Positions 44,477 to 52,967 of a stretch of 64,000 nucleotides of DNA are shown here, one piece after another. The first letter of the stretch is position 1. Each line of letters opens with the position of its first letter. The stretch comes from CAVRQM01 sp963723455 (lineage in GTDB: Bacteria; Pseudomonadota; Alphaproteobacteria; Acetobacterales; Acetobacteraceae). Both the position numbers and the translations under genes were made by a program. The stretch spans positions 1-64,000 of the forward strand of contig CAVRQM010000005.1 in NCBI GenBank assembly GCA_963723455.1. The letters are read 5' to 3'. Below the pieces are notes generated by a model. It did not search any database, was not told the origin of the DNA, and saw nothing but the letters and a program-made list of their open reading frames with translations.

Positions 44477-45406
44477 ATGGCGCAACGCCCGATCTGGCGC
44501 GGCCACCTGCGCCTTGCCTTGGTCTCATGTCCGGTGGCGCTGTATTCCGCGCATCACGAGCGCGCCAATCTGCATTTCCATTTCATCAACCCCGATACCG
44601 GCCATCGCGTGCGCATGGTCACGCTGGACGCCGAGAACGAGCATCCGGTGCAGCGCGGCGACCTGGTGCGCGGCTACGAGTTCAAGAAGGACCACTACCT
44701 CATCATCACCGACGAGGATTTCGAGTCGGTGCGGGTGGAGAGCAGCAGCACCCTTGTCATCCAGAAATTCGTGCAGACCGAAGCCATCGACCCGGTGCTG
44801 TTCGAGGCAAGCTACTACCTCGCCCCGGACGGCGACGCCGGGCAGGATGTCTACGCCGTGCTGCGCGACGCCATCGCCAGGACCGGGCGCATGGCGCTGA
44901 CCCGCGTCGTGATCGCGCGGCGGGAGCGCGCCGTCTGCATCCTGCCGATGGGTCGCGGCATGGTCGCGCATACTCTGTACGAACCGAAGGATCTGAACGA
45001 CCCGGAGCCGCTCTGGGCCGACGTGCCGCGCGCCAAGCCGGACCCGGACATGGTGGGGCTGGCCACCCAGTTGATCGACAGGCAGACCGGCACCTACGAC
45101 CAGTCCGATGCCGAGGACCGGTATGAGGCGCGGCTGCGCGAGCTGATCGAGGCCAAGCTGAAGGGCGAGGGCCTGTCCGCCGAGCCGGAGCCGGAGGCCG
45201 ACCGGGGCAATGTCATCGACCTGATGGCGGCGCTGAAGCAGAGCCTGGCGGGATCGGCGAAGCCGGCGGGGAAGGAAACTCCAGCACCGTCCCCAGCGCG
45301 TCCGAAGGGTCGTGCGTCACCAAAAGGCAAGGCAGCGCCCGCCCCCGCACCTGCGAAACCAGCACGGCGCGCAGCCGCTCCCGCAGCGAAACGTCGAGCC
45401 CGTTGA
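44477..45406 (+). CDS. ku: Ku, DNA-end-binding protein for NHEJ
   Basis: 309 residues. The homodimeric ring binds double-strand ends and recruits LigD. Core: MAQRPIWRGHLRLALVSCPV, YEFKKDHYLIITDEDFESV, YLAPDGDAGQDVYAVLRDAI. After residue 255 the protein becomes a Lys/Pro/Ala-rich basic tail, typical of bacterial Ku extensions that bind DNA. The tail is encoded opposite the last 194 bp of a minus-strand ABC ATPase gene, an unusually long convergent overlap. Confidence 0.94.
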   Translation: MAQRPIWRGHLRLALVSCPVALYSAHHERANLHFHFINPDTGHRVRMVTLDAENEHPVQRGDLVRGYEFKKDHYLIITDEDFESVRVESSSTLVIQKFVQTEAIDPVLFEASYYLAPDGDAGQDVYAVLRDAIARTGRMALTRVVIARRERAVCILPMGRGMVAHTLYEPKDLNDPEPLWADVPRAKPDPDMVGLATQLIDRQTGTYDQSDAEDRYEARLRELIEAKLKGEGLSAEPEPEADRGNVIDLMAALKQSLAGSAKPAGKETPAPSPARPKGRASPKGKAAPAPAPAKPARRAAAPAAKRRAR

Positions 45407-45893
45407 ACGGCTCGTCCAGCAGCAGCGCCGCGGGGCGCGCCAGCAGGGTCCGCGCCAGCGCCACCCGCGCCCGCTGCCCGCCTGATAGCGAGGCGGGGTT
45501 GCGCGCCGCCATGCCGTCCAGCTCCATGTCCCCCAGCGCCTGCTCGATCGCGGCGCGGCGCGCGCGGCGGCCACGCACCAGCGGCGAGAGTCCGAACAGC
45601 AGATTGTCGCCGACGCTCAGATGCGGGAACAGCACGTCGTCCTGGAACAGGATGCCGGTGCGCCTGCGATGCGCCGGCAGCGCGGTGATGTCGGCGCCGT
45701 CCAGCACCACCCGCCCGCTGCCGGTGACGCCGGCCGGCAGCGCGCCGCTGATGTAGGCCAGCAGGCTCGACTTGCCGGCACCGCTCGGCCCCATCAGCGT
45801 GACGATCTCGCCCGGGGCCAGGGCGAGCGAGAAGTTCGCCAGCAGCATCCGGGTTCCGGCGCGCAAGGCGATCCGTTCCAGGAGCAGCGTCAA
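45213..45893 (-). CDS. YnjD-like ABC transporter ATPase
   Basis: 226 residues from a TTG start that overlaps the permease stop. Walker A GPSGAGKSS, Q-loop LFQDDVLFPHLSVG, signature LSGGQRARVALARTL, Walker B LLLDEPFNGLD, H-loop VTHDPSDA. The sequence resembles YnjD rather than ThiQ. The last 25 residues are low in conservation and are antisense to the ku tail. It works with the double-length permease upstream. The ligand is unknown, as for YnjBCD. Confidence 0.85.
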   Translation of the reverse strand: MTLLLERIALRAGTRMLLANFSLALAPGEIVTLMGPSGAGKSSLLAYISGALPAGVTGSGRVVLDGADITALPAHRRRTGILFQDDVLFPHLSVGDNLLFGLSPLVRGRRARRAAIEQALGDMELDGMAARNPASLSGGQRARVALARTLLARPAALLLDEPFNGLDVSLRERLRAVLVSQVRGRALPCLLVTHDPSDALGTVLEFPSPPASPIPPGSASAPPSGR

Positions 45894-47527
45894 TCGGCCT
45901 GCGCCGCCGCGCGCCGCCGGCCCGGCAACGTCAGAGCCAGCGCGAACGCCGCGAGCGGGAGCGCCGCCTGCGCCAGCGCGGCCGCGGCCGCGGCGGGCCG
46001 ATCGGGGCCGGAGGCGAGCGCCACCGCCTCGGTGGCCAGGGTCGGCAGTCGGCCCGCGCCGGCGAAGATCGTGGGCAGATACAGCCCGACCGACACCGCG
46101 AACCCGATCGCGAAGGCGGCCAGCAGCGGGCCGGCCAGCAGCGGCAGGCGAACGCGCAGCAACACCCGCCATGGAGGCGCACCGAGCGAGGCCGCGGCAC
46201 GGGCAAACCGCGGATCCAGCGCGCGCCACGGGTCGGCCAGCGACAGGACCACGTAGGGCAGCACGAACACCAGATGCGCCCAGACCAGCGCGAACGCGCC
46301 GCCGTCCAGACGCAGCCGCGCCAGCAACACCTGCTGGCCCCACAGGAACGCCGGCTGCGGCACCAGCAGCGGCACGAACAGCCAGGCGCGCGGCCGGGCG
46401 CCGCTGCACAGGCCGGCAATCGCCAGCAGCAGCGCCAGGGCGGCGCTCGCGAGCGCCAGCCAGAGCGTGTTCAAGGCCGCCCCGCCCTGCGCGCCGAGAC
46501 GCGCCGACAGCGATTCCGCGCTCCAGGCTTGGGGCAGGGCGGCGGGAAAGCGCCAGGCGCCGGCGCCTGCCCAGAGCAGGAGCACGACGCCGGCCAGGAT
46601 TCCAACGGCGGCAAGCGTCGTGCCGAGCAGCGCCGCCAATCCGTCGCCGAGACGCGCGCTGCCGCCGCGTCGGCCGTGGCGCAGCAGCGCCAGGCTCGAA
46701 CGCCGCGCCAGCGCCTCCAGCGCCAGCATCGCGAGGATGGAGGCGGCGACGATGCCGGCCAGCAGCACCGCCCCGGCGCAGGCGACCAGCCAGCGCGACA
46801 GGTCGGGGTCGTCGAACCAGCGCAGCAGTTGCACCGCCAGCGGCGGCGGGCTGCCCGGCCCGAGCACCAGCGCGACATCGACCACCGACAGCGAGAACGC
46901 CAGCACCGCCATTACCGGCAGCCGCACCTGGACCCAGACCGGCGGCAGGATGGCCAATATCCAGCCCCGCCACGGCGCGTAGCCCAGCGCCGCCGCGGCG
47001 CGCAGCCGGACGGCCTCTGGCACCTGCGCCAGCGCCGCCAGGATCACCAGCAGCAGATAAGGCGTCTCCTTCAGCCACAGCCCGAGGATCAGCGACACCC
47101 CAGCGGCGTCGTGCACGATTGCCACGTCCGGCGGCGCACGCCAGCCGGTGAGCCAGGGCGAGGCGAGCCGCGCCAGCCAGCCGCTCGGCGCAATCAGGAA
47201 GGCGAAGCCGATCGCCAGCGCCACATGCGGCGTCGCCAGCAGCGGCGGCAGCACGGCCTGCAGCCTGCGCCGCGCCGGGGCGCTGCGCGCCAGCGCCGCC
47301 AGCAGCAGCGCCGAGGCCAGCGACAGCGCGGTGGCAGAGAATCCGACCCTGATCGTGAGCAGCACCGAGCCGGCGAGTCCCGGCCACCCCAGCAGTGCCC
47401 GCCACGGGCCGAGCGACAGTCCTGTCTGGTCAAGTCCGGGCATCCAGCCCAAGCTCGGCAGCGCCGTGCCGATCAGCCCCGCCGCCACCGGCAGCAGCGC
47501 GGGAACCGCCCACAGCCACCGGATCAT
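45890..47527 (-). CDS. YnjC-like double-length ABC transporter permease
   Basis: 545 residues with two homologous permease halves of about six TM helices each, like YnjC or ThiP. The first half has EAVRLRAAAALGYAPWRGWI and LGPGSPPPLAVQLLRWFDD, close to YnjC. The second half has the EAA-like loop ARAAASLGAPPWRVLLRVRLP. The ATPase gene follows with a 4-bp overlap. No binding-protein gene (YnjB type) lies next to it; the upstream neighbour is a divergent purine nucleoside permease. Confidence 0.83.
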   Translation of the reverse strand: MIRWLWAVPALLPVAAGLIGTALPSLGWMPGLDQTGLSLGPWRALLGWPGLAGSVLLTIRVGFSATALSLASALLLAALARSAPARRRLQAVLPPLLATPHVALAIGFAFLIAPSGWLARLASPWLTGWRAPPDVAIVHDAAGVSLILGLWLKETPYLLLVILAALAQVPEAVRLRAAAALGYAPWRGWILAILPPVWVQVRLPVMAVLAFSLSVVDVALVLGPGSPPPLAVQLLRWFDDPDLSRWLVACAGAVLLAGIVAASILAMLALEALARRSSLALLRHGRRGGSARLGDGLAALLGTTLAAVGILAGVVLLLWAGAGAWRFPAALPQAWSAESLSARLGAQGGAALNTLWLALASAALALLLAIAGLCSGARPRAWLFVPLLVPQPAFLWGQQVLLARLRLDGGAFALVWAHLVFVLPYVVLSLADPWRALDPRFARAAASLGAPPWRVLLRVRLPLLAGPLLAAFAIGFAVSVGLYLPTIFAGAGRLPTLATEAVALASGPDRPAAAAAALAQAALPLAAFALALTLPGRRRAAAQAD

Positions 47528-47600
47528 TGGGCCGACGTTCGGCTGGCCCGAAGCCTGCTTGCCCGCACGCCGCTCCAGAATGAACCCGAGGAGGAATCGC

Positions 47601-48716
47601 ATGAGGCTAACGACATGCCTGATCGCCGCCTGCGCCGCGGCGCTGGCGGCCGGCTCCGCGCGCGCCCAGGGCGGCAGCGAGGGCGGCAGCGGAGACATCC
47701 CCCCCGGCGCGCATGTGCCGATCGAGGTGGTGGTGGTGACCACGTTCCAGATCGGCAAGGACACCGGCGGCTCGCCGGGCGAGTTCGCCCATTGGGTCGC
47801 CGACCTGCCGCTGCCGGCGACGCTGCCGTTCCCGCAGGGCTATCGCGACCTGCGCTACAACCCCGACCTGCATGTGCTGGGCATCGTCAGCGGCGAGGGG
47901 CCGACGCACATGGCCGCCTCGATCACCGCGCTGGCCAATGACGACCGCTTCGATTTCAGCCACGCCTATTGGCTGCTGGCCGGCATCGCCGGCATCGACC
48001 CGAATGCCGGTCCCGCCGGCTCCGCCGCCTGGGCGAACTACGTCGTGGACGGCGACCTCGCCTATGAGATCGATGCGCGGGAAATTCCCCCGGACTGGAC
48101 CACCGGCTACGTGCCGCTCGGCCGGTTCAAGCCGTACCAGGCGCCGCGGCCGGCGGCGAACTCGATCAACGGCGTCAACCTGTTCGCGCTGAACAGCAAG
48201 CTGGCAGGCTGGGCCTATGAGGTCAGCCGCGCCAAGGCGGTGCTGGTGGACGACAGCAATCTGCAGAACCTGCGGGCCGAGTACACCAGCTACCCGAAGA
48301 CGCAGTCCCCGCCGCAGGTGCTGCGCGGCGACGTGCTTGCTGCCGGCACGTTCTGGCTGGGCGGCCTGCTCGATCAGTGGGCCGAGAAATGGGTGAGCTA
48401 CTGGAGCCAGGGGAAAGCCACCTTCACCATGACCTCGGAGGAGGACGCGGGCTACATGCAGGCGCTGAGCTTCCTGGCGCAAGTCCACAAGGTCGATCTC
48501 AACCGCGTGATGGATCTGCGCGGCGCCAGCGATTTCTCGGTGCCGCCGCCCGGCGAGACGCCGGCCAAGCTGCTGGAGAGCGAGGCGAACGGCACCGGCT
48601 ACTCGGGTTTCATAGAAAGCCTGGACAACGTGTATCGCACCGGCAGCCCGGTGGTGCGGCTGTTGACCTCGGATTGGAGCTATTATCGCGACCATGTGCC
48701 GGGCGGCGCGCCCTGA
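47601..48716 (+). CDS. Purine nucleoside permease (NUP family)
   Basis: 371 residues. A signal peptide (MRLTTCLIAACAAALAAGSARA) precedes a NUP-family domain (VVVVTTFQIGKDTGGSPGEF, VSGEGPTHMAASITALA, YWLLAGIAGIDPNAGPAGSA, YVVDGDLAYEIDAREIP). The domain resembles nucleoside phosphorylase folds. Family members bind or move purine nucleosides. ATG 47601 follows GAGGAGGAA. The export signal places it in the periplasm, so despite the family name it has no transmembrane channel. It is 12 bp before hpnK. Confidence 0.86.
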   Translation: MRLTTCLIAACAAALAAGSARAQGGSEGGSGDIPPGAHVPIEVVVVTTFQIGKDTGGSPGEFAHWVADLPLPATLPFPQGYRDLRYNPDLHVLGIVSGEGPTHMAASITALANDDRFDFSHAYWLLAGIAGIDPNAGPAGSAAWANYVVDGDLAYEIDAREIPPDWTTGYVPLGRFKPYQAPRPAANSINGVNLFALNSKLAGWAYEVSRAKAVLVDDSNLQNLRAEYTSYPKTQSPPQVLRGDVLAAGTFWLGGLLDQWAEKWVSYWSQGKATFTMTSEEDAGYMQALSFLAQVHKVDLNRVMDLRGASDFSVPPPGETPAKLLESEANGTGYSGFIESLDNVYRTGSPVVRLLTSDWSYYRDHVPGGAP

Positions 48717-48728
48717 TCCGAAGCGGCG

Positions 48729-49622
48729 GTGCTGACCGTCACCGCCGACGATTTCGGACTGTGCGAAGCGGTCAACGAGGCGGTCGAGCGCGCCCACACT
48801 CAGGGCGCGCTCACCCATGCGAGCCTGATGGTGGCGGGCGAGGCCGCGGCCGACGCCGTGGCGCGGGCGCGGCGGCTGCCCGGGCTCCGCGTCGGGCTGC
48901 ACCTGGTCGCGGTCGAAGGCCCGGCGGTGCTCCCCGCGTCCGAAATCCCGGACCTGGTGGACGAACACGGCTGGTTCCCGTCCGACCAGCTACGGTTGGG
49001 TCTGCGCTATACCTGCTCGGCGCGGGCACGCGCGCAGCTGGCAAGCGAGATCGCGGCGCAGTTCGCGGCATTCGCGGCGACTGGGCTGCGGCTGTCCCAT
49101 GCCGACGCCCACAAGCACATGCACCTGCATCCCCATGTCGCCCGGCTGCTGATCGACACCGGCCGCCGTCACGGTTTGCGGCGGGTGCGCGTGCCAGCCG
49201 AGCCGCCCTCGGTCATGCGGCGGCTAGGCGCGCGGCCCGGTCTGGCGGGATCGGCGATGCACGCCTGGACCCGCGTGCTGCGACGCCAGATCGCGGCAGC
49301 CGGCATGGACGCGCCGGATGCGGTGTTCGGGCTGGCCTGGAGCGGGCATATGACCGAGGAGCGGGTGCGGGCGCTGCTGGGTCTGCTCGGGGCGGTTCCC
49401 TCACCCAGCCCTCTCCCAAAGGGAGAGCGTTCTCGCCCCCCTCGCCCTTCGGGAGAGGGCCGGGGTGGTGGGCTGCCGGACATCGAACTCTACTTCCACC
49501 CCGCCTCGCGCCGCGATCCGCTGCTCGACCGCCTGATGCCCGGGTACCAGCACCAGGCGGAACTCGCCGCCCTGCTCAGTCCCGCGCTGCGCGGCGCAAT
49601 CCGCCCAGCAGCACCGGCATGA
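48729..49622 (+). CDS. hpnK: HpnK/ChbG-type deacetylase (hopanoid biosynthesis)
   Basis: 297 residues from GTG 48729. Polysaccharide-deacetylase-like fold with metal ligands in TVTADDFGLC and in HADAHKHMHLHP. HpnK is proposed to act in hopanoid side-chain biosynthesis, and the adjacent hpnN supports that. Residues about 223-246 (PSPLPKGER...PSGEGRG) come from a palindromic repeat inserted in frame. Conserved sequence resumes at DIELYFHPASR. Without it the protein would have the usual length of about 273. The last 47 bp overlap hpnN on the other strand. Confidence 0.85.
   Translation: MLTVTADDFGLCEAVNEAVERAHTQGALTHASLMVAGEAAADAVARARRLPGLRVGLHLVAVEGPAVLPASEIPDLVDEHGWFPSDQLRLGLRYTCSARARAQLASEIAAQFAAFAATGLRLSHADAHKHMHLHPHVARLLIDTGRRHGLRRVRVPAEPPSVMRRLGARPGLAGSAMHAWTRVLRRQIAAAGMDAPDAVFGLAWSGHMTEERVRALLGLLGAVPSPSPLPKGERSRPPRPSGEGRGGGLPDIELYFHPASRRDPLLDRLMPGYQHQAELAALLSPALRGAIRPAAPA
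49398..49468. repeat. Palindromic interspersed repeat, copy A, inside hpnK
   Basis: A 71-bp element made of CCCTCACCCAGCCCTCTCCC, a three-base loop and GGGAGAG, then a second arm ending GGGAGAGGGCCGGGGTGG. The outer arms are near-perfect reverse complements. The same arms recur at 59109-59212 in the opposite order. It is translated in frame within hpnK. Confidence 0.85.
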
Positions 49623-52167
49623 ACAGCAGGCTGGCGACCAGCGTGCAGCCCAGGCTGGTCAGCAGCAGCACGCCCATGCTCGCGGTGCCGGGATGCCGGC
49701 TCAGCGCCAATGAGCCGAACGCGGTCCCGGTGGTCAGCGCCGAGAACATGACCGCGCGCGCGGTGGCGGTGCCCAGGAACGCGGTGCCGCCCTCGCGCCA
49801 GTTCATCACGAAATAGATGTTGAACGACACGCCGACGCCCAGCAGCAGCGGCAGGGCGATGATGTTGGCGAAGTTCAGCGGCATCGGCCGCAGCACCACC
49901 ACCAAAACGGTCAGCAGCGCCGAGAGCAGCAGCGGCCCTATCACCAGCGCCACGTCCAGCGGCCGGCGCAGCGCCAGGAACAGGATCGCCGCGATCGCCA
50001 GCAGCGCGCCGACCGCCGCGGTGCGAAAGGCGCCGACGATGGTCGCCGCGGTCTGCACGATTGTCACCGCCGAGCCGCCGGCGTCGGGCGCCACGCTCAG
50101 CACCTGCGCCACGAACTCGTGCAGGCCCTGGCTGGTCTGCCCGGCCGGCCGGGTCAGCACCGAGACCCGCGCCCGCCCGTCCGGCAGCAGCCAGTCGCGG
50201 GCGATGTCCGGCGGCACGTCCGCGGCCGTCACCGGCTTGGCGGACAGGGCGGTGCGCAGCCGCTCGAGCTGGGCCGGCAGGAACCGCACCAGCGCGTCGT
50301 TAGCCGCCATCACGGTCTGATCGGACGCCAGCTCAAACCCGGCCAGGTCGTCGGCGAGCGGGCGCAGCGGGTCGTCCGGGCGCAGCTTCGGCAGCACCGC
50401 GACGATCGCGTCATGCGCGACCTTGGCGGCCGCGCGGACCTGTTTCGGCGTGACCGGGGCGACGGAGGCGGGAGCGGTCAAGGTGGGCAGCAGGATGCTT
50501 TGCGCATCCTGGATTGCCGCCAGCTTGGTCGCCTGATCCGTCGGCACGAAGCTTGACAGCGTCATCGCGTCGGCGACCAGCGGCAGGCTGCGCATGCGCC
50601 CGGCCAGCGCGTCGGCGGCGGCCAGATTCGGCGCCAGCACGTCGGCTGTGTACGGGTTGGTCAACGGGCTGTCCATCAGGTCGCGCAGCGTGCGCATCGC
50701 CTCGGTGTTCGGATCCTTGGTGTGCAGCGGATCGCTGTCGAATTGGATGCGCGGCAGCAGCAGCACGCCCAGCACCGCCAGCCCCGCGAACCCGGCCAGG
50801 ATCACCGGGCGGATGCGCATCAGCTGGCGCTCGAGCACGGCGGCGGCGGCGAAGCCGACCTCGTCGCGCTCCGGCCGCGGCCGGCACAGCGCGATGCCGG
50901 CGGGCAGGAACACCATGGTGCAGGCGAATGCCACCAGCATGCCCACGCCGGCAATCAGTCCCAGCTCGGCCACCCCGGAGAAACTGGTCGGCACGAAGGC
51001 CAGGAAGCCGGCCGAGGTCGCTGCCGCGGCAACCAGGATCTGCGCGCCGACCCGTCCGGCGGCGGCCGACAGGGCGGCGTCGGGGTCCGGATTGCGCAGC
51101 CGCTCGCTGCGGTAGCGGACGCTGAACTGGATGGCGAAATCCACCGCGATCCCGATGAACAGCACGGCGAATGCCACCGAGACCAGGTTGAGCGTGCCGA
51201 CCGCGACCGCGGCGAAGCCGGTGGTGACGAACAGGCCGAGCAGCAGGGTGTACAGGATCGGCAGCATCAGCCGCCAGCTGCGCACCGCCAGGAACAGCCA
51301 GACGGTCACCAGCAGCAGGCTGCCGATCAGCCCATACATCGCGCCATGCGCGACGGTGGCGAACTCCTCGTCGGACAGCGCCACCGATCCGGTGATGCGC
51401 ACCCGCGCCTCGCCGGCGCGCACGAATGGCAGCTTGCCGATGGCCGCGCGCATCGCCTGGGTGGCCGCCCCGCCCGGCTGCAAGGCGGTGAAGTCCAGAT
51501 GCGGCTGGGCGAGCACGAAACGGTACTGACCGGCCTGTTCGACCAGCGATCCGGCCAGCAGGCGCTCCCACGACAGCGGCCTCGGGTGGCCGGCAAGCGC
51601 GTCAGCCAGCGCCGTGTGGAACGCGCCGAGAGCCGCGGCGAACGGGCCGAGACTGGCCTGCCCGTGCTGCACGCCCATGGCCACCAGGGTCAGCGCGGCG
51701 AACAGCCCGCGCGCCGACGGATCGGCGGCGAGCTGGCCGAGAAAAGGTTGCGCGTCGATGGTCTGGTTGAGCAGGGACTGCAGCGTTTTCGGGTCGAGAA
51801 ACATCAGCCCGTTCTGCGCGAACCACAGCGAGGCGTCGGGCCGGGAGACGAAATGGAACATCGGCCCGTCCGCCCGCAGCGCGCGGGTCAGATCGGCGGC
51901 GGTGGCATCCGCCTCCTCCGGCTCGCGCGCATCGATCACCGCGACCAGCAGGTCGCGCGACTGTGGAAACAGCCGGTCATGCTCCAGCTGATGCTGCCGC
52001 CAGGGCAGGCTGGCGGCGAACAGGGCGTCGGTGTCGGTGGACACGCCCAGACGCTCCCAGGCGGCCCAGGCGCACAGCCCGGCCAGCAGGATGCCGGCCA
52101 GCACGACCGGCACGGCGTGGCGTCGGCTGTGCTGGGCGATGCCGGCAAGCAGGTCGTAAAGCGACAT
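49576..52167 (-). CDS. hpnN: HpnN, RND-type hopanoid transporter
   Basis: 863 residues of the RND/MMPL superfamily. HpnN moves hopanoids from the inner to the outer membrane. Layout: TM1 (HAVPVVLAGILLAGLCAWAA), a large periplasmic loop, a block of five or six TM helices (MYGLIGSLLLVTVWLFLAV through MLVAFACTMVFLPAGIAL), a second TM and periplasmic loop, and a second TM block (VGALLAIAAILFLAL to TLVASLLFMPVLLGGL). GVSFNIYFVMNWREGG is the conserved last-block motif. It is convergent with hpnK, sharing 47 bp. Confidence 0.92.
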   Translation of the reverse strand: MSLYDLLAGIAQHSRRHAVPVVLAGILLAGLCAWAAWERLGVSTDTDALFAASLPWRQHQLEHDRLFPQSRDLLVAVIDAREPEEADATAADLTRALRADGPMFHFVSRPDASLWFAQNGLMFLDPKTLQSLLNQTIDAQPFLGQLAADPSARGLFAALTLVAMGVQHGQASLGPFAAALGAFHTALADALAGHPRPLSWERLLAGSLVEQAGQYRFVLAQPHLDFTALQPGGAATQAMRAAIGKLPFVRAGEARVRITGSVALSDEEFATVAHGAMYGLIGSLLLVTVWLFLAVRSWRLMLPILYTLLLGLFVTTGFAAVAVGTLNLVSVAFAVLFIGIAVDFAIQFSVRYRSERLRNPDPDAALSAAAGRVGAQILVAAAATSAGFLAFVPTSFSGVAELGLIAGVGMLVAFACTMVFLPAGIALCRPRPERDEVGFAAAAVLERQLMRIRPVILAGFAGLAVLGVLLLPRIQFDSDPLHTKDPNTEAMRTLRDLMDSPLTNPYTADVLAPNLAAADALAGRMRSLPLVADAMTLSSFVPTDQATKLAAIQDAQSILLPTLTAPASVAPVTPKQVRAAAKVAHDAIVAVLPKLRPDDPLRPLADDLAGFELASDQTVMAANDALVRFLPAQLERLRTALSAKPVTAADVPPDIARDWLLPDGRARVSVLTRPAGQTSQGLHEFVAQVLSVAPDAGGSAVTIVQTAATIVGAFRTAAVGALLAIAAILFLALRRPLDVALVIGPLLLSALLTVLVVVLRPMPLNFANIIALPLLLGVGVSFNIYFVMNWREGGTAFLGTATARAVMFSALTTGTAFGSLALSRHPGTASMGVLLLTSLGCTLVASLLFMPVLLGGLRRAARD

Positions 52168-52967
52168 GGGGATGGAGGTCAGCCTTCAGCGTGACGCGGT
52201 TGGACCCGCTCGGGATAGGGGGTTCAGGCGTATTGGTCCATGCGCGGCAGCAGGTTCGGCGCTGTGTTCGACACCCGCGCGGCCGGCAAACGGCGGCCTG
52301 ACGTTCCGGTTGCGCCCGGCGCGGACCGGCCAGGCGCAATCAGGACAGGCTTGAACGATGGCGCGGGTGGTTCGAGCCATAGGCGTGGCCCCGGGATTGG
52401 CGACCGACGGAACCGTGATGATGACCGCGATGGGAATGCCAGCCGTGTCCGACGCCATGGCGGAGCGAATGCGCCGCGGCCGGAGCGATACCCGCGCCGA
52501 TTGCCGCGATCAGCAACAGGCAAGCGACCGTGCAGCGTGCAAGCCAGATCAATGCAGAGTCGGAACATTCGCAATCCTTCTTCAGCGGTTTCACAAGAAA
52601 ACCTCGTAAGGAATTGGCCTCGCTTCGTCCAGCCCGTTGCGCGCGTGTCGCGGGGTCCGGGCCGCTCACCTTGCCGACACTGCCGCGGCCGAGCGAAGAA
52701 CCGGTCTGCCCTGGTTGACTACCGCCAGGTTTGGTTTTGCCGTCCGGCGGCAACTCACTTACTCTGGCCTACAGACCGGCGACCAGAACATCGTGGCGCG
52801 ATCGAGTAGGCGGCCGCGAAGCTTACGCCGGGCCGCTTCAGGAGGCGGCGGAATGAACGGCACAGCGACCCAGCCTGCCATCCCGGCGCGCGAGGTCGAA
52901 AGCCGGCGCCGTCACGATGCCCGGCCGCAGCGCGGCGGAGCCGTAACGTGAACAGGAGATCGCCTCC
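52168..52967. other. 800-bp intergenic region upstream of the Rieske oxygenase gene
   Basis: The longest gap in the window. It holds at most one small minus-strand gene (52340-52594, listed separately). The last 15 bp carry an AGGAG ribosome-binding site (52954-52958) for the GTG at 52968. Otherwise I see no RNA gene, repeat or clear operator. It is where the promoter of the catabolic block beginning at 52968 should be. Confidence 0.5.
52340..52594 (-). CDS. Possible small secreted His-rich protein
   Basis: 84 residues if started at GTG 52594. A clear hydrophobic signal segment (VACLLLIAAIGAGIAPAAAHS) is followed by a His/Gly/Ser-rich tail (HGVGHGWHSHRGHHHGSVG). Such tails can bind metal. 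A second overlapping frame with ATG 52574 has a better ribosome-binding site (AAGGA) but a less protein-like product. Coding status is uncertain. Confidence 0.35.
   Translation of the reverse strand: MKPLKKDCECSDSALIWLARCTVACLLLIAAIGAGIAPAAAHSLRHGVGHGWHSHRGHHHGSVGRQSRGHAYGSNHPRHRSSLS

Noticed and set aside
47528..47600. Riboswitch (TPP or purine) between ynjC-like and NUP genes
   Set aside because: Only 73 bp, no conserved THI-box or purine-riboswitch core could be read.
46274..47941. 555-codon plus-strand frame opposite the YnjC-like permease
   Set aside because: Gln/Arg-rich antisense of a permease with clear TM pattern; its 3' part also overlaps the start of the purine nucleoside permease in another frame.
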